Of a stretch of 64,000 bases of DNA, positions 50,648 through 61,425 are shown in pieces. The DNA is from Kitasatospora sp. GP82 (lineage in GTDB: Bacteria > Actinomycetota > Actinomycetes > Streptomycetales > Streptomycetaceae): contig NZ_JARZAJ010000001.1 of the NCBI RefSeq assembly GCF_029892105.1, forward strand, positions 305,914-369,913, given 5' to 3'. Numbering within the stretch: the first letter of the stretch is position 1; each line of letters begins with the position of its first letter. Made by a program: the position numbers and the translations under genes. Below the pieces are notes generated by a model. It saw only the letters and a list, made by a program, of their open reading frames with translations. It did not search any database and had not been told where the DNA came from.

Positions 50648-52039
50648 ATGAGCCGCTCCGCACACCCCGCAGGTCCGCGCCACGGCGACGTGCTGCCCGA
50701 GGGCCACTACCAGGCCCCGCCGAGCGATCTGAACGCCCTCGACCCCAAGGTCTGGTCCCGCACCGTGGCCCGCGACGCCGGGGGCGTGGCCACCGTCGGC
50801 GGCCTCGATGTGAAGGCGCTCGCGGCCGAGTTCGGCACCCCGGTGTACGTCATGGACGAGGAGGACTTCCGCGCCCGCGCCCGCGCCTGGCGGGAGGCCT
50901 TCGGCGAGCAGGCGGACGTGTACTACGCGGGCAAGGCCTTTCTCTCCAAGGCGGTTGTCCGCTGGCTGCACGAGGAGGGACTCAACGTCGACGTGTGCAG
51001 CGGCGGCGAGCTGGCCGTGGCGCTGGCCGCCGGGATGCCGGGGCACCGGATCGCGCTGCACGGCAACAACAAGTCGCCGTACGAGCTGGAGCAGGCCGTC
51101 AAGGCGGGCGTCGGGCACATCGTGGTCGACTCCTACCAGGAGATCGAGCGCCTCGCCCGGGTCGCCGAGCTGAACGGCGTGCGGCAGCCGGTGCTGATCC
51201 GGGTGACGGTCGGGGTCGAGGCGCACACCCACGAGTTCATCGCGACGGCGCACGAGGACCAGAAGTTCGGGCTCTCACTGGCCGGTGGCGCAGCCGCCGA
51301 GGCCGTCCGCCGGGTACTGGCGCGGCCGAGCCTGGAGCTGCGCGGCATCCACTCGCACATCGGCTCGCAGATCTTCGACATGGCCGGTTTCGAGGTGGCC
51401 GCCCGCCGGGTGGTCGGTCTGCTGGCCCAGGTCAGGGACGAGCACGGGGTCGAGCTGCCGGAGATCGACCTCGGCGGCGGCCTCGGCATCGCGTACACCA
51501 GCGAGGACGACCCGCGCGAGCCCGCCGAGATCGCCGCCGCGCTGGCCGAGATCGTCCGCCGCGAGTGCCGGGCCGCCGAGCTGGGCGTCCCCCGGCTCAG
51601 TGTGGAGCCGGGCCGGGCGATCGTCGGCCCGACGGCGTTCACGCTGTACGAGGTCGGCACGGTCAAGCCGCTGGCGGGCCTGCGGACGTACGTCAGCGTG
51701 GACGGCGGGATGTCGGACAACATCCGCACCGCGCTCTACGACGCCGAGTACTCCGTTGCGCTGGTCTCGCGCACCAGCGAGGCCGAGCCGATGCTGGTCC
51801 GGGTGGTGGGCAAGCACTGCGAGTCCGGTGACATCGTGGTCAAGGACGCCTTCCTGCCCGCCGACGTGGCGCCGGGCGACCTGCTCGCGGTGCCGGCCAC
51901 CGGGGCGTACTGCCGCTCGATGGCCAGCAACTACAACCACACACTCAAGCCCCCCGTGGTGGCCGTCAAGGACGGTGCGGCCCGGGTGATCGTCCGCCGG
52001 GAGACGGAGGAGGATCTCCTGCGTCTCGATATCGGCTGA
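50648..52039 (+). CDS. lysA: Diaminopimelate decarboxylase
   Basis: 463 residues, fold-type III PLP enzyme: converts meso-diaminopimelate to lysine, the last step of lysine synthesis. PLP lysine is Lys96 in [18 protein letters not shown] and [12 protein letters not shown] bind the phosphate; the C-terminal domain supplies CESGDIV (active-site Cys) and [15 protein letters not shown] at 50648 with GGAAGAG upstream. 133 bp before hom; a separate promoter for hom is possible. Confidence 0.97.
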   Translation: MSRSAHPAGPRHGDVLPEGHYQAPPSDLNALDPKVWSRTVARDAGGVATVGGLDVKALAAEFGTPVYVMDEEDFRARARAWREAFGEQADVYYAGKAFLSKAVVRWLHEEGLNVDVCSGGELAVALAAGMPGHRIALHGNNKSPYELEQAVKAGVGHIVVDSYQEIERLARVAELNGVRQPVLIRVTVGVEAHTHEFIATAHEDQKFGLSLAGGAAAEAVRRVLARPSLELRGIHSHIGSQIFDMAGFEVAARRVVGLLAQVRDEHGVELPEIDLGGGLGIAYTSEDDPREPAEIAAALAEIVRRECRAAELGVPRLSVEPGRAIVGPTAFTLYEVGTVKPLAGLRTYVSVDGGMSDNIRTALYDAEYSVALVSRTSEAEPMLVRVVGKHCESGDIVVKDAFLPADVAPGDLLAVPATGAYCRSMASNYNHTLKPPVVAVKDGAARVIVRRETEEDLLRLDIG

Positions 52040-52171
52040 CGAAATTCTTGTCTCAGATCATGGACTTGCCGTAGATCGGTGCGGAAAGTCCCGGAGACTG
52101 GTAATGACCGAATACCGTCGGGCGCCGGGAACAGCCCGGCGGAGACCGAGAATGCAGAGCGGAGTCGGATG

Positions 52172-53461
52172 ATGCGTACGCGCCCGCTGAAGGTGGCGTT
52201 GCTGGGCTGTGGTGTGGTGGGCTCCGAGGTGGCGCGCATCATGACGACGACGGCCGACGACCTCGCCGCGCGGATCGGCGCGCCGGTCGAGCTGGCCGGT
52301 ATCGCCGTTCGCCGCGCTGGGCGGCAGCGTCCCGGTGTGCCCGAGCACCTGATCACCACCGACGCCGAGGCCCTGGTCAACCGGGGCGACATCGACGTCG
52401 TCGTCGAGGTGGTGGGCGGCATCGAGCCGTCCAAACACCTGATCCTGTCGGCCTTCGGCAATGGCGCCTCGGTGGTCAGCGCCAACAAGGCGCTGCTGGC
52501 CAAGGACGGTGCCGAGCTGCACCAGGCCGCCGCCGAGGCAGGGGTGGACCTGTACTACGAGGCCGCCGTGGCCGGGGCGATCCCGCTGATCCGCCCGCTG
52601 CGCGAGTCGCTCGCCGGTGACAAGGTCAACCGGGTGCTGGGCATCGTCAACGGCACCACCAACTTCATCCTCGACAAGATGGACTCCACCGGCGCCGGGT
52701 ACTCCGAGGCACTGGAGGAGGCCACCGCGCTCGGTTACGCCGAGGCCGACCCGACCGCAGACGTGGAGGGCTTCGACGCCGCCGCCAAGGCGGCCATCCT
52801 GGCCGGGATCGCCTTCCACACCCGGGTGACCGCCGCCGAGGTCTACCGCGAGGGCATCACCGAGGTCACCGCCGCCGACATCGCCTCCGCCAAGGCGATG
52901 GGCTGCGTGGTCAAGCTGCTCGCGATCTGCGAGCGCGCGGCGGACGGTGAGTCCGTCACCGCCCGGGTCCACCCGGCGATGATCCCGCTCAGCCACCCGC
53001 TGGCCTCCGTCCGCGAGGCGTACAACGCGGTGTTCGTTGAAGCTGAGGCGGCCGGGCGCCTCATGTTCTACGGTCCCGGCGCCGGTGGCTCGCCGACCGC
53101 CTCGGCGGTGCTCGGCGACCTGGTGGCGGTCTGCCGTAACAAGCTCAACCGTGCCACCGGTCCCGGCGACTCGGTGTACACCAAGCTGCCGGCCAAGCCG
53201 ATGGACGAGGTCGTCACCCGCTACCACGTCAGCCTGGACGTGGACGACCGCGCGGGTGTGCTCGCCCAGGTGGCGTCCGTCTTCGCCGATCACGGCGTCT
53301 CCATCGACACCGTCCGTCAGCAGGGCCGCGACGGCGACGCCTCGCTCGTCGTGGTCACCCACCGCGCCACCGACGCCGCGCTGTCGGCGACGGTCGACAA
53401 GCTCCGCGCGCTGGACAGCGTGCGCGATGTGGCCAGCATCATGCGGGTTGAAGGGGAGTAG
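52172..53461 (+). CDS. hom: Homoserine dehydrogenase
   Basis: 429 residues. N-terminal NAD(P)-binding GCGVVG (about 11-16), catalytic region with [30 protein letters not shown] and [11 protein letters not shown], and a C-terminal ACT domain from ~350 ([20 protein letters not shown]) for feedback by threonine. Reduces aspartate semialdehyde to homoserine. Two adjacent ATGs (52169, 52172); the second has better spacing from GGAG. 8 bp before thrC, so cotranscribed. Confidence 0.97.
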   Translation: MRTRPLKVALLGCGVVGSEVARIMTTTADDLAARIGAPVELAGIAVRRAGRQRPGVPEHLITTDAEALVNRGDIDVVVEVVGGIEPSKHLILSAFGNGASVVSANKALLAKDGAELHQAAAEAGVDLYYEAAVAGAIPLIRPLRESLAGDKVNRVLGIVNGTTNFILDKMDSTGAGYSEALEEATALGYAEADPTADVEGFDAAAKAAILAGIAFHTRVTAAEVYREGITEVTAADIASAKAMGCVVKLLAICERAADGESVTARVHPAMIPLSHPLASVREAYNAVFVEAEAAGRLMFYGPGAGGSPTASAVLGDLVAVCRNKLNRATGPGDSVYTKLPAKPMDEVVTRYHVSLDVDDRAGVLAQVASVFADHGVSIDTVRQQGRDGDASLVVVTHRATDAALSATVDKLRALDSVRDVASIMRVEGE

Positions 53462-53469
53462 GAAGCACC

Positions 53470-54558
53470 ATGAACGCAGTGATCGCCCGAGGCGCCCACA
53501 CCCACCAGTGGCGTGGCCTCATCGAGGAGTACCGCGACCGCCTGCCGGTGAGCGACACCACCCCCGTGGTCACCCTGCTGGAGGGCGGCACGCCGCTCGT
53601 CCCCGCCCAGGTGCTCTCCGAGCGCACCGGCTGCGAGGTCTACCTCAAGGTCGAGGGGGCCAACCCGACCGGGTCCTTCAAGGACCGCGGTATGACGATG
53701 GCCATCTCCAAGGCCAAGGAGGACGGCGCCCGGGCCGTCATCTGCGCCTCCACCGGCAACACCTCGGCCTCCGCGGCCGCGTACGCGGTGCGCGCCGGCA
53801 TGGTCTCGGCCGTGCTGGTGCCGCAGGGCAAGATCGCGCTCGGCAAGATGGGCCAGGCCCTGGTGCACGGCGCGAGGATCCTCCAGGTCGACGGGAACTT
53901 CGACGACTGCCTCACCCTTGCGCGTGAACTGTCCGAGAAGTACCCGGTGGCGCTGGTCAACTCGGTGAACCCGGTGCGTATCGAGGGTCAGAAGACCGCC
54001 GCCTTCGAGATCGTGGACATGCTGGGCGACGCCCCCGACATCCACGTCCTGCCGGTCGGCAACGCGGGCAACATCACCGCGTACTGGAAGGGCTACCGCG
54101 AGTACGCCGAGGACGGCCTCGCCACCCGGCGCCCGCGCATGTGGGGCTTCCAGGCGGCCGGGTCGGCCCCGATCGTGGACGGCCACCCGGTGCTGAACCC
54201 GCAGACCATCGCCACCGCGATCAGGATCGGCAACCCGGCCTCCTGGGACTTCGCGCTCGCCGCCAGGGACGAGTCCGGCGGACTCATCGACAAGGTGACC
54301 GACCGTCAGATCCTCTCCGCCTACCGTCTGTTGGCCTCGCAGGAGGGCGTCTTCGTGGAGCCCGCCTCGGCCGCCGGTGTGGCCGGTCTGCTCGCCAAGG
54401 CGGAGGCCGGACTGGTCGACCGCGGCCAGCGGATCGTCTGCACCGTGACCGGCAACGGCCTGAAGGACCCGGACTGGGCGGTGGCCGGTGCGCCGCAGCC
54501 GCAGACCGTCCCGGTCGACCCGGAGGCCGCCGCGCAGCGCCTCGGGCTGCTGGGCTGA
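53470..54558 (+). CDS. thrC: Threonine synthase
   Basis: 362 residues, short (actinobacterial/archaeal) type of PLP enzyme. PLP lysine is Lys71 in [25 protein letters not shown] and [12 protein letters not shown] hold the cofactor phosphate. Converts phosphohomoserine to threonine. ATG at 53470 with GGGGAGTAGGAAG overlapping the hom stop region. Followed by a hairpin at 54597-54628, so thrB has its own promoter. Confidence 0.97.
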   Translation: MNAVIARGAHTHQWRGLIEEYRDRLPVSDTTPVVTLLEGGTPLVPAQVLSERTGCEVYLKVEGANPTGSFKDRGMTMAISKAKEDGARAVICASTGNTSASAAAYAVRAGMVSAVLVPQGKIALGKMGQALVHGARILQVDGNFDDCLTLARELSEKYPVALVNSVNPVRIEGQKTAAFEIVDMLGDAPDIHVLPVGNAGNITAYWKGYREYAEDGLATRRPRMWGFQAAGSAPIVDGHPVLNPQTIATAIRIGNPASWDFALAARDESGGLIDKVTDRQILSAYRLLASQEGVFVEPASAAGVAGLLAKAEAGLVDRGQRIVCTVTGNGLKDPDWAVAGAPQPQTVPVDPEAAAQRLGLLG

Positions 54559-54596
54559 CGACGGCCGCACGGCAGGGCAGCTGACAGTATGTCAAC

Positions 54597-54628
54597 AGTG
54601 GGCCGACCTTTTCGAGGGTCGGCCCACT
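54597..54628 (+). terminator. Terminator of the hom-thrC operon
   Basis: Perfect 12-bp stem AGTGGGCCGACC (54597-54608) with GGTCGGCCCACT (54617-54628), 8-nt loop, 38 nt after the thrC stop. Confidence 0.85.
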
Positions 54629-54954
54629 TGGCGTCGTCCTCTGGCACCTTTTGTGTCAATTGACCGGGTCTTTTCGCCTCCTATTCCGTGCACTTTCCGG
54701 CCAGAACCGGCAACACGGCAGATCGGAGGGGTGCGGGGTGTACCGCTGTGGAACCTCTCTTCGATAGTCTGGACCCGGCGGGCCGCGCCATGACGTGACC
54801 GCCCGCCCCGCCGGGGCTTTGTCGCACCGACCCCGCCCAGGTAACCCCACCCGCGCCGGCCCCTACGCAACCGGGCCGCCCGCTACCGACCACCACTTGG
54901 GACGCGCCGCGCCTCGTGCGGCAACGCCCGCTTCCCCCAGGAGAGTCCGAGCAC
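54629..54954 (+). promoter_or_regulatory. Upstream region of thrB
   Basis: 326 bp after the hom-thrC terminator. AT-rich patch at 54650-54690 (TTTTGTGTCAATTGACC) is the likeliest promoter of thrB. No attenuator-like leader peptide rich in Thr or Ile codons was found. Confidence 0.35.
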
Positions 54955-55911
54955 ATGGCTGGTCCTGCGTTCCGTGCCGCCGCCGTCCGGGTCCGAGTCC
55001 CGGCCTCCAGCGCCAACCTCGGCCCCGGCTTCGACGCCTTCGGACTCGCTCTGGGGCTCTATGACGACGTGGTGGTCCGGGTCGCCGACTCCGGCCTCGC
55101 CGTGGACATCGCCGGAGAGGGCGCCGAGACGCTGCCCCGCGACGAGAGCCACCTGCTGATCCGCTCGATGCGGGCCGCCTTCGACCGGCTCGGCGGCCAG
55201 CCGCGCGGCCTCGAAGTGGTCTGTGCCAATCGCATACCGCACGGCCGTGGCCTGGGCTCCTCCTCGGCCGCGATCTGCGCCGGTATCGTCGCGGCCCGCG
55301 CCGTCACCATCGGCGGCCCGTCCGTCCTGGACGACGACGCGGCGCTGGCCCTGGCCTCCGAGTTGGAGGGGCACCCCGACAACGTCGCCGCCTGTCTGCG
55401 CGGTGGCTTCACCATCGCGTGGACTGACGAGGAGTCGGCCAGGACGGTCCGCCTGGAGCCGTCCGAGCAGGTCGTACCGGTCGTCTTCATCCCGTCCACC
55501 GAGGTGCTCACCGAGACGGCGCGCGGCCTGCTGCCCAGGACCGTCCCGCTCGCCGACGCCGCCGCCAACGCCGGGCGCTCCGCGCTGCTGGTCGAGGCCC
55601 TCACCCGGCGCCCCGAGCTGCTGCTCGCCGCCACCGAGGACCGGCTGCACCAGGACTACCGCGCCTCCGCCATGCCGGACAGCGCCGCCCTGGTCGCCGC
55701 ACTGCGCGCCGAGGGCATCCCGGCCGTCATCTCCGGCGCCGGACCGACCGTGCTCGCCCTGTCCGACGAGGCGGGCGCCGACAAGCTGCTGCAGTTCGCC
55801 GGGTCGCGGAGCGAGCCCGGCGACCGACGGCACGGCGCGGGGCCTGCGTTCGCCGCGCACCGGCTGCAGCTCGACCGTGCCGGAGCCTCGGTGCTGCCGC
55901 TCGGCCTGTGA
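54955..55911 (+). CDS. thrB: Homoserine kinase
   Basis: 318 residues, GHMP kinase: VRVPASSANLGPGFDAFGLA (motif 1), IPHGRGLGSSSAAICAGI (ATP-binding motif 2, about 94-111) and VISGAGPTVLAL (motif 3). Phosphorylates homoserine for ThrC. ATG at 54955 behind CAGGAGAGTCC. It is separated from hom-thrC by a terminator, and 602 bp lie between it and rho. Confidence 0.96.
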   Translation: MAGPAFRAAAVRVRVPASSANLGPGFDAFGLALGLYDDVVVRVADSGLAVDIAGEGAETLPRDESHLLIRSMRAAFDRLGGQPRGLEVVCANRIPHGRGLGSSSAAICAGIVAARAVTIGGPSVLDDDAALALASELEGHPDNVAACLRGGFTIAWTDEESARTVRLEPSEQVVPVVFIPSTEVLTETARGLLPRTVPLADAAANAGRSALLVEALTRRPELLLAATEDRLHQDYRASAMPDSAALVAALRAEGIPAVISGAGPTVLALSDEAGADKLLQFAGSRSEPGDRRHGAGPAFAAHRLQLDRAGASVLPLGL

Positions 55912-56513
55912 CACGTTCCCTGTGTGTGACGCGTTGATCAGCGGGAATGCCGCAATTCAAGGAACACGGGGGCACGATTCGTGAGACAGACACGATTGAC
56001 GAGAACAGGGCTGGGGAATGTGTCAGGGGGTCGGTAGTGTTAATCTCATTGCTGCACCAGATGCCCTCCGGGGCCCGGTGCGCTGCGTCCCGATCCCGAT
56101 ACCGCACTCAGACGGCCCAGACCGCCCAGGTGAGGTGTGGAAGTACGGGACCACGATTCTCCGGGAGCCCGCCACAGCGCGTACGCAGCCTGCCTGCGCG
56201 ATTGCGGCCGCATCCCGAAGCCGTGACGGCACCTGACCCCCTCCTCCGGCCTCGTCCCCAGTGACACGGCCGGGCGGGGCCCGTGGTACCGCCACGCGAC
56301 GGGGGCCGGGGTATCGCAGGCAGCGGGGTCGGCACGAGACCGGCCCGCCGCGCACTTCGCACCACAGTGCACCGCACATCGCAGCTCTCCCCGGACTGGC
56401 TCCGCCATTCAGGGGATCACCGCCTCGGACCGACGCAGTCGAGCGTTGGTCAGGACAGCACAACCGGTCGCCGAGCCAGACAGGCCGACGTCCGCTCCAG
56501 GGAAGGACCCTTA
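55912..56513 (+). promoter_or_regulatory. Long leader of rho with a candidate sigma-R promoter (56015-56041)
   Basis: 602 bp between thrB and rho. GGAAT at 56015-56019 and GTT at 56039-56041 are separated by 19 nt, close to the Streptomyces sigma-R consensus GGAAT-N18/19-GTT. If used, the rho mRNA would have a leader of over 450 nt, which suits autoregulation by Rho-dependent termination as in other bacteria. No leader ORF is convincing. Confidence 0.4.
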
Positions 56514-58610
56514 GTGAGCGACACCACCGATCTGATGGGCGCGCGCCCGGACGCCGAGGCGTCGGCCGCAGCCGCCGCCCCCGCGGCCCCGGCGCGACGC
56601 CGTCGCACCGCCGCCGCCGGCCTGGACGGCCTGGTCCTGGCCGAGCTGCAGAAGCTCGCCTCGACCCTTGGAATCAGCGGTACCGGACGCATGCGCAAGA
56701 GCCAGCTGATCGAGGCCATCAAGGAGAAGAGCGGCGGAGACCCGCTGCTCGCCGGTGCCGCGGCCCCGGCCGCGCCGGCTGCCAAGCGTGCCGCCAAGGC
56801 CGCGCCCGCCGCCGAGGCCGCTCCCGCCGAGGAGGCCAAGCCGGCCCGCCGCACGCGTGCCGCTGCCGTCGTCGCCGAGCCGACCGCCCAGATCGAGATC
56901 CCGGTCCAGGCCGCCGCCGAGACCGCCACCGCCCCGGCCCGTGCCGAGCGCACCCGCCGTCGGGCGACCTCCGCGGCCGGCGCCCCGACCGCCGAGGCCG
57001 CCGCCGAGGCGACCACGGCCGTGGCCGCCGAGCCGAAGGCCGACACCCGGGCTGAGGCCCGTACCGAGGGCAAGGCCGCCGAGGCCCGTACCTTCGACGC
57101 GGAGGCCCGTACCGAGACCCGTCGCGACCGCCGTGAGCGCCGCGAGCGCCGTGACGGCGAGCGCCCGGAGGCCGGGGAGACCCAGGCCGCGCAGGACGGC
57201 GACGGCCGCGAGTCGCGCCGTGAGCGCCGCAGCCGCCGGGACCGCCGCGACGGTGGCCAGCAGGGCCAGCAGCAGCAGGCTCCGCAGACCGTGCAGGACC
57301 GGCAGGACAGCGGTCAGGGCCGTCAGCAGACCGCCCAGCCGGCCGGTGGCGGTTTCGAGGACGACGAGTTCGGCGACGGCCGGCGCGGCCGCCGCGGGCG
57401 CTACCGCGACCGCCGTGGCCGCGGCCGCCGCGAGGGCTTCGAGGGCGCTACCGTCGAGCCGCAGATCGGCGACGACGACGTCCTGATCCCGGTCGCGGGC
57501 ATTCTGGACATCCTCGACAACTACGCGTTCGTCCGGACCTCGGGCTACCTGCCCGGCCAGAACGACGTCTACGTCTCGCTCGCCCAGGTCCGCAAGCACG
57601 GCCTGCGCAAGGGTGACGCCATCACCGGTGCCGTGCGCCAGCCGCGCGACGGTGAGCGCCGGGAGAAGTTCAACGCCATGGTGCGGCTGGACTCCGTCAA
57701 CGGCATGGACCCGGACAGCGGCCGCAACCGCCCCGAGTTCGGCAAGCTGACGCCGCTGTACCCGCAGGAGCGCCTGCGTCTGGAGACCGACCCGGGCGTC
57801 CTGACCACCCGCATCATCGACCTGGTGTCGCCGATCGGTAAGGGCCAGCGCGGTCTGATCGTCGCCCCGCCGAAGACCGGCAAGACGATGATCATGCAGG
57901 CGATCGCCAATGCGATCACCCACAACAACCCCGAGTGCCACCTGATGGTCGTCCTGGTCGACGAGCGTCCGGAAGAGGTCACCGACATGCAGCGGTCGGT
58001 CAAGGGCGAGGTCATCTCCTCGACCTTCGACCGCCCGGCCGAGGACCACACCACCGTCGCCGAGCTCGCCATCGAGCGTGCCAAGCGCCTGGTGGAGCTG
58101 GGCCACGACGTGGTGATCCTGCTGGACTCGATCACCCGCCTGGGCCGTGCCTACAACCTGGCGGCGCCGGCCTCCGGCCGCATCCTGTCCGGTGGTGTCG
58201 ACTCGACCGCGCTGTACCCGCCGAAGAAGTTCTTCGGTGCCGCGCGCAACATCGAGAACGGCGGCTCGCTGACCATCCTCGCCACGGCCCTCGTGGAGAC
58301 CGGCTCCCGCGCCGACGAGGTGGTCTTCGAGGAGTTCAAGGGCACCGGCAACATGGAGCTCAAGCTCGACCGCAAGCTCTCGGACAAGCGCATCTTCCCG
58401 GCCGTCGACGTCGACGCGTCCTCCACCCGTAAGGAGGAGATCCTGCTGGGCAGCGAGGAGTTGGCCATCACCTGGAAGCTCCGCCGGGTGCTGCACGCGC
58501 TGGACTCGCAGCAGGCGATCGAGCTGCTGCTGGACAAGATGAAGCAGACCAAGAGCAACGCCGAGTTCCTGATGCAGATCGCCAAGACCACGCCGGGCTC
58601 CGGCGACTGA
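56514..58610 (+). CDS. rho: Transcription termination factor Rho (actinobacterial, with insert)
   Basis: 698 residues. Rho N-terminal helix bundle ([20 protein letters not shown], ~35-85), then a ~235-residue Ala/Glu/Arg-rich insert (about 85-320) with [12 protein letters not shown] runs and Gly/Arg tracts, then the RNA-binding OB fold ([20 protein letters not shown]) and the hexameric ATPase: Walker A PPKTGKTM near 455, Walker [17 protein letters not shown]. The ATPase translocates RNA to terminate transcription; the insert adds non-specific RNA affinity, as known for other high-GC actinobacteria. GTG at 56514 behind AGGGAAGGACCC. Bicyclomycin-pocket residues look normal. Confidence 0.97.
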   Translation: MSDTTDLMGARPDAEASAAAAAPAAPARRRRTAAAGLDGLVLAELQKLASTLGISGTGRMRKSQLIEAIKEKSGGDPLLAGAAAPAAPAAKRAAKAAPAAEAAPAEEAKPARRTRAAAVVAEPTAQIEIPVQAAAETATAPARAERTRRRATSAAGAPTAEAAAEATTAVAAEPKADTRAEARTEGKAAEARTFDAEARTETRRDRRERRERRDGERPEAGETQAAQDGDGRESRRERRSRRDRRDGGQQGQQQQAPQTVQDRQDSGQGRQQTAQPAGGGFEDDEFGDGRRGRRGRYRDRRGRGRREGFEGATVEPQIGDDDVLIPVAGILDILDNYAFVRTSGYLPGQNDVYVSLAQVRKHGLRKGDAITGAVRQPRDGERREKFNAMVRLDSVNGMDPDSGRNRPEFGKLTPLYPQERLRLETDPGVLTTRIIDLVSPIGKGQRGLIVAPPKTGKTMIMQAIANAITHNNPECHLMVVLVDERPEEVTDMQRSVKGEVISSTFDRPAEDHTTVAELAIERAKRLVELGHDVVILLDSITRLGRAYNLAAPASGRILSGGVDSTALYPPKKFFGAARNIENGGSLTILATALVETGSRADEVVFEEFKGTGNMELKLDRKLSDKRIFPAVDVDASSTRKEEILLGSEELAITWKLRRVLHALDSQQAIELLLDKMKQTKSNAEFLMQIAKTTPGSGD

Positions 58611-58624
58611 CGATCCGTCGCACA

Positions 58625-58661
58625 GGAAAGCCCCGGACCGATATTCGGTCCGGGGCTTTCC
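58625..58661 (+). terminator. Terminator of rho
   Basis: Perfect 17-bp stem GGAAAGCCCCGGACCGA (58625-58641) with its complement at 58645-58661 and a 3-nt loop, 14 nt after the rho stop codon; the arm ends give TTTCC at the 3' side. Confidence 0.9.
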
Positions 58662-58749
58662 CGCATTGTAAGGAGAACTTAAGAGAAGGGCTTATGGCTA
58701 TCCGGTTCGCTTATGCTCGAAATGACCTGCAGGCGACGAACGGGGCGAC

Positions 58750-59835
58750 ATGGCCGAGCACCGGAGGAATCGAAGGCGACGCAGCAGGTGGCTGCGGATC
58801 GCCGTCTTCACGCTGGCCGGGGTGATCGTGCTGGCCGGCGGGGTCGCCGGGTATGCGTACTGGAAACTCAACGACAACATCAAGAGCGTGGACATCAACT
58901 CCCAGCTCGGCACCGCCCGGCCGCCCGCCGCGACCGACGGCTCGTTCAACGTGCTGGTGCTGGGCTCGGATTCGCGCAGTGGCAACAACGGGAACCTGGC
59001 CGGTGGTGCCGCCGACGGCACCGCCCGCTCGGACACCGCGATGGTGGTCCACATCAACCAGGACCACACCAGGGCCAGTGTGGTGAGCATTCCGCGCGAC
59101 ACCCTGGTGCCCCGTCCCGAATGTCTCACCAGCAGCGGCAAGACGGTGCCGGCGGCGAAGAGCGTGATGTACAACTCCGCTTTCGAGACCGGAGGTCCGG
59201 CCTGTGCGGTGAAGACCACCGAGCAGCTCACCGGCTTGCGGATGGACCACTTTGCGGAGATCGACTTCTCCGGTTTCGCGAATTTCATAGACGCGATCGG
59301 CGGGGTGAACGTAACCACCACCGTGAATATCAAGGACAAGGACAGCGGTCTCGACCTCCAGGCCGGCGACCACCACCTGGGCGGTGACCAGGCGCTCGCC
59401 TTCGTCCGTACCCGGCACGGTGTCGGCGACGGCAGCGACCTGGGCCGGATCGAGCTGCAGAAGCAGATGGTGAAGTCGATCACGGCGCAGATCGGCAGTA
59501 TCGGGCTGACCTCCAACCCGACCAAGCTCTGGTCGGTGGCCGACCGTCTCACCAGGAGCATCACCACCGACTCCGACCTGGCCTCGGTCAACTCGCTGGT
59601 GGGCATGGCCGACACGCTCAAGAAGATAGGACCGAACGATCTGACGATGGTCACGCTGCCCGTGGGCACCGCGCCCGCCGATCCGAACCGGGTGGTCCAG
59701 CAGCAGCCGCAGGCCGACCGGCTGTGGGCCGCGATCAAGGCGGACCAGGCCGTACCGCACTCCGTGGTGAGCGCCCAGCCCGTCAATCCGGCCGATTCCA
59801 GCCCCACCGCCGTGCCGAGCAGCAAGGCCGGCTGA
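58750..59835 (+). CDS. LytR-CpsA-Psr (LCP) family cell-wall glycopolymer ligase
   Basis: 361 residues. Basic cytoplasmic start (RRNRRRRSRWLR), one membrane helix (about 18-38), extracytoplasmic LCP domain: FNVLVLGSDSRSGNNG, RSDTAMVVHINQDH, VVSIPRDTLVPRP (pyrophosphate-binding Arg), FSGFANFIDAIGGVNV and QALAFVRTRHGVGDGSDLGR. It transfers teichoic-acid-like or other polymers from lipid carriers to peptidoglycan. ATG at 58750. Located between rho and rpmE, as in other streptomycetes. Confidence 0.93.
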   Translation: MAEHRRNRRRRSRWLRIAVFTLAGVIVLAGGVAGYAYWKLNDNIKSVDINSQLGTARPPAATDGSFNVLVLGSDSRSGNNGNLAGGAADGTARSDTAMVVHINQDHTRASVVSIPRDTLVPRPECLTSSGKTVPAAKSVMYNSAFETGGPACAVKTTEQLTGLRMDHFAEIDFSGFANFIDAIGGVNVTTTVNIKDKDSGLDLQAGDHHLGGDQALAFVRTRHGVGDGSDLGRIELQKQMVKSITAQIGSIGLTSNPTKLWSVADRLTRSITTDSDLASVNSLVGMADTLKKIGPNDLTMVTLPVGTAPADPNRVVQQQPQADRLWAAIKADQAVPHSVVSAQPVNPADSSPTAVPSSKAG

Positions 59836-59840
59836 GCCCC

Positions 59841-59866
59841 GGAATAACCGGGACGGCAACCCGGTT
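59841..59866 (+). promoter_or_regulatory. Sigma-R promoter of rpmE
   Basis: GGAAT (59841-59845), 18-nt spacer, GTT (59864-59866): an exact match to the Streptomyces sigma-R consensus GGAAT-N18-GTT. It lies about 100 bp before rpmE, a known sigma-R target in S. coelicolor. Suggests induction by thiol-oxidative stress. Confidence 0.75.
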
Positions 59867-59968
59867 TGGGAAGAAGCGGTCAGTCCTGGCAGACTGGTCC
59901 GTCGGTCCCGGTTCACGAGCAGCTCCCTGCTGCCGACCCGGTGCCCTCCCGAACACTAGGAGAACCCC

Positions 59969-60190
59969 TTGAAGCCCAACGTTCACCCCGAGTACGTGCT
60001 CACCAAGGTGACCTGCACCTGCGGCGCCGAGTTCACCACCCGGTCGACCGAGACCAGCGGCGAGATCCGCGCCGAGGTCTGCTCGCAGTGCCACCCGTTC
60101 TACACCGGCAAGCAGAAGATCCTCGACACCGGTGGCCGCGTGGCCCGCTTCGAGGCTCGCTTCGGCAAGCAGCACAGCGCGAAGGCCTAG
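59969..60190 (+). CDS. rpmE: 50S ribosomal protein L31 (zinc-binding form)
   Basis: 73 residues from a TTG at 59969 (KPNVHPEYVLTKVTCTCGAE), with AGGAG just upstream. Cysteines in VTCTCG and EVCSQCHPFY form the Zn ribbon of the C+ paralogue; a zinc-free paralogue usually exists elsewhere and replaces it in zinc starvation. The promoter upstream matches sigma-R, which links L31 turnover to disulfide stress. Followed by prfA 139 bp downstream. Confidence 0.97.
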   Translation: MKPNVHPEYVLTKVTCTCGAEFTTRSTETSGEIRAEVCSQCHPFYTGKQKILDTGGRVARFEARFGKQHSAKA

Positions 60191-60329
60191 CGCTCACACG
60201 GCGCCGGTCTCTGGCGTCCCCGTACACGGCGGGGGCGTCCGGGGTCGGCGCCGTTCGTGTCTCTCCTCCGCGCCCGTCACCCGCGCATCACCCACGACGA
60301 TGCGTCTCTCACGGAAGTAGGCCGATCCC

Positions 60330-61406
60330 ATGTTCGAGGCAGTCGAAGAGCTCCTCGTCGAGCACGCCGCCCTCGAAGAGCGGCTGGCCGACCCGTCCGT
60401 CCACGCCGACCAGGCGAACGCCCGCAAGCTGGCCAAGCGCTACGCCGAGCTGACCCCGATCACCCGGACCTACCTGTCCTGGCGGCAGGCGGGGGAGGAC
60501 ATCGAGGCCGCTCGCGAACTCGCCGCGGAGGACTCGGACTTCATCGCCGAGATGAAGGCGTCCGAGGCCCGCCGCGACGAACTGACCGAGGAACTGCGGC
60601 TGCTGCTCGTCCCGCGCGACCCCAACGACGAGAAGGACGTCATCCTGGAGGTCAAGGCGGGCGAGGGCGGCGAGGAGTCCGCGCTGTTCGCCGGTGACCT
60701 GCTGCGGATGTACCTGCGCTTCGCGGAGCGGGTCGGCTGGAAGACCGAGCTGATCGACGCGAACGAGTCCGACCTCGGCGGCTACAAGGACGTCTCGGTC
60801 GCGGTGAAGACCAGGGGCAACACCGAGCCGGGACAGGGTGTCTGGGCCCGGCTGAAGTACGAGGGCGGCGTGCACCGCGTGCAGCGCGTGCCGGCCACCG
60901 AGTCGCAGGGCCGCATCCACACCTCGGCGGCGGGCGTGCTGGTCACGCCCGAGGCGGAGGAGGTCGAGGTCGAGGTCCACGCGAACGACCTGCGGATCGA
61001 CGTCTACCGCTCCTCGGGACCCGGCGGCCAGTCCGTCAACACCACCGACTCGGCGGTCCGGATCACCCACCTGCCGACCGGTATCGTGGCCTCCTGCCAG
61101 AACGAGAAGAGCCAGCTGCAGAACAAGGAGCAGGCGATGCGCATCCTGCGTTCGCGGCTGCTGGCCGCCGCGCAGGAGGAGGCCGAGCGGGAGGCCTCCG
61201 ACGCGCGCCGCAGCCAGGTCCGCACGGTGGACCGCTCGGAGCGGATCCGGACGTACAACTTCCCGGAGAACCGCATCTCGGACCACCGCACGGGCTTCAA
61301 GTCGTACAACCTGGACCAGGTCCTGGACGGCGACCTCAATGCGGTGATCCAGTCCTGCGTGGACGCCGACGCTGCGGCCAAGCTGGCCGCCGCCCAGGAG
61401 AACTGA
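60330..61406 (+). CDS. prfA: Peptide chain release factor 1
   Basis: 358 residues. Recognises UAA/UAG in the ribosomal A site through the tripeptide anticodon PAT ([10 protein letters not shown], about 187) and triggers peptide release with the GGQ loop ([20 protein letters not shown], about 230). The N-terminal helical domain and C-terminal tail have normal length. ATG at 60330. The glutamine of GGQ is the substrate of PrmC, encoded 19 bp downstream. Confidence 0.97.
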   Translation: MFEAVEELLVEHAALEERLADPSVHADQANARKLAKRYAELTPITRTYLSWRQAGEDIEAARELAAEDSDFIAEMKASEARRDELTEELRLLLVPRDPNDEKDVILEVKAGEGGEESALFAGDLLRMYLRFAERVGWKTELIDANESDLGGYKDVSVAVKTRGNTEPGQGVWARLKYEGGVHRVQRVPATESQGRIHTSAAGVLVTPEAEEVEVEVHANDLRIDVYRSSGPGGQSVNTTDSAVRITHLPTGIVASCQNEKSQLQNKEQAMRILRSRLLAAAQEEAEREASDARRSQVRTVDRSERIRTYNFPENRISDHRTGFKSYNLDQVLDGDLNAVIQSCVDADAAAKLAAAQEN

Positions 61407-61425
61407 GCACAAAGGGGACGGACGG

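Noticed and set aside
48806..51253. 815-codon open frame opposite argS/lysA
   Set aside because: Spans two real genes and a terminator on the other strand; no domain or ribosome-binding site.
52040..52171. T-box or threonine attenuator before hom
   Set aside because: No T-box core sequence and no Thr/Ile-rich leader peptide.
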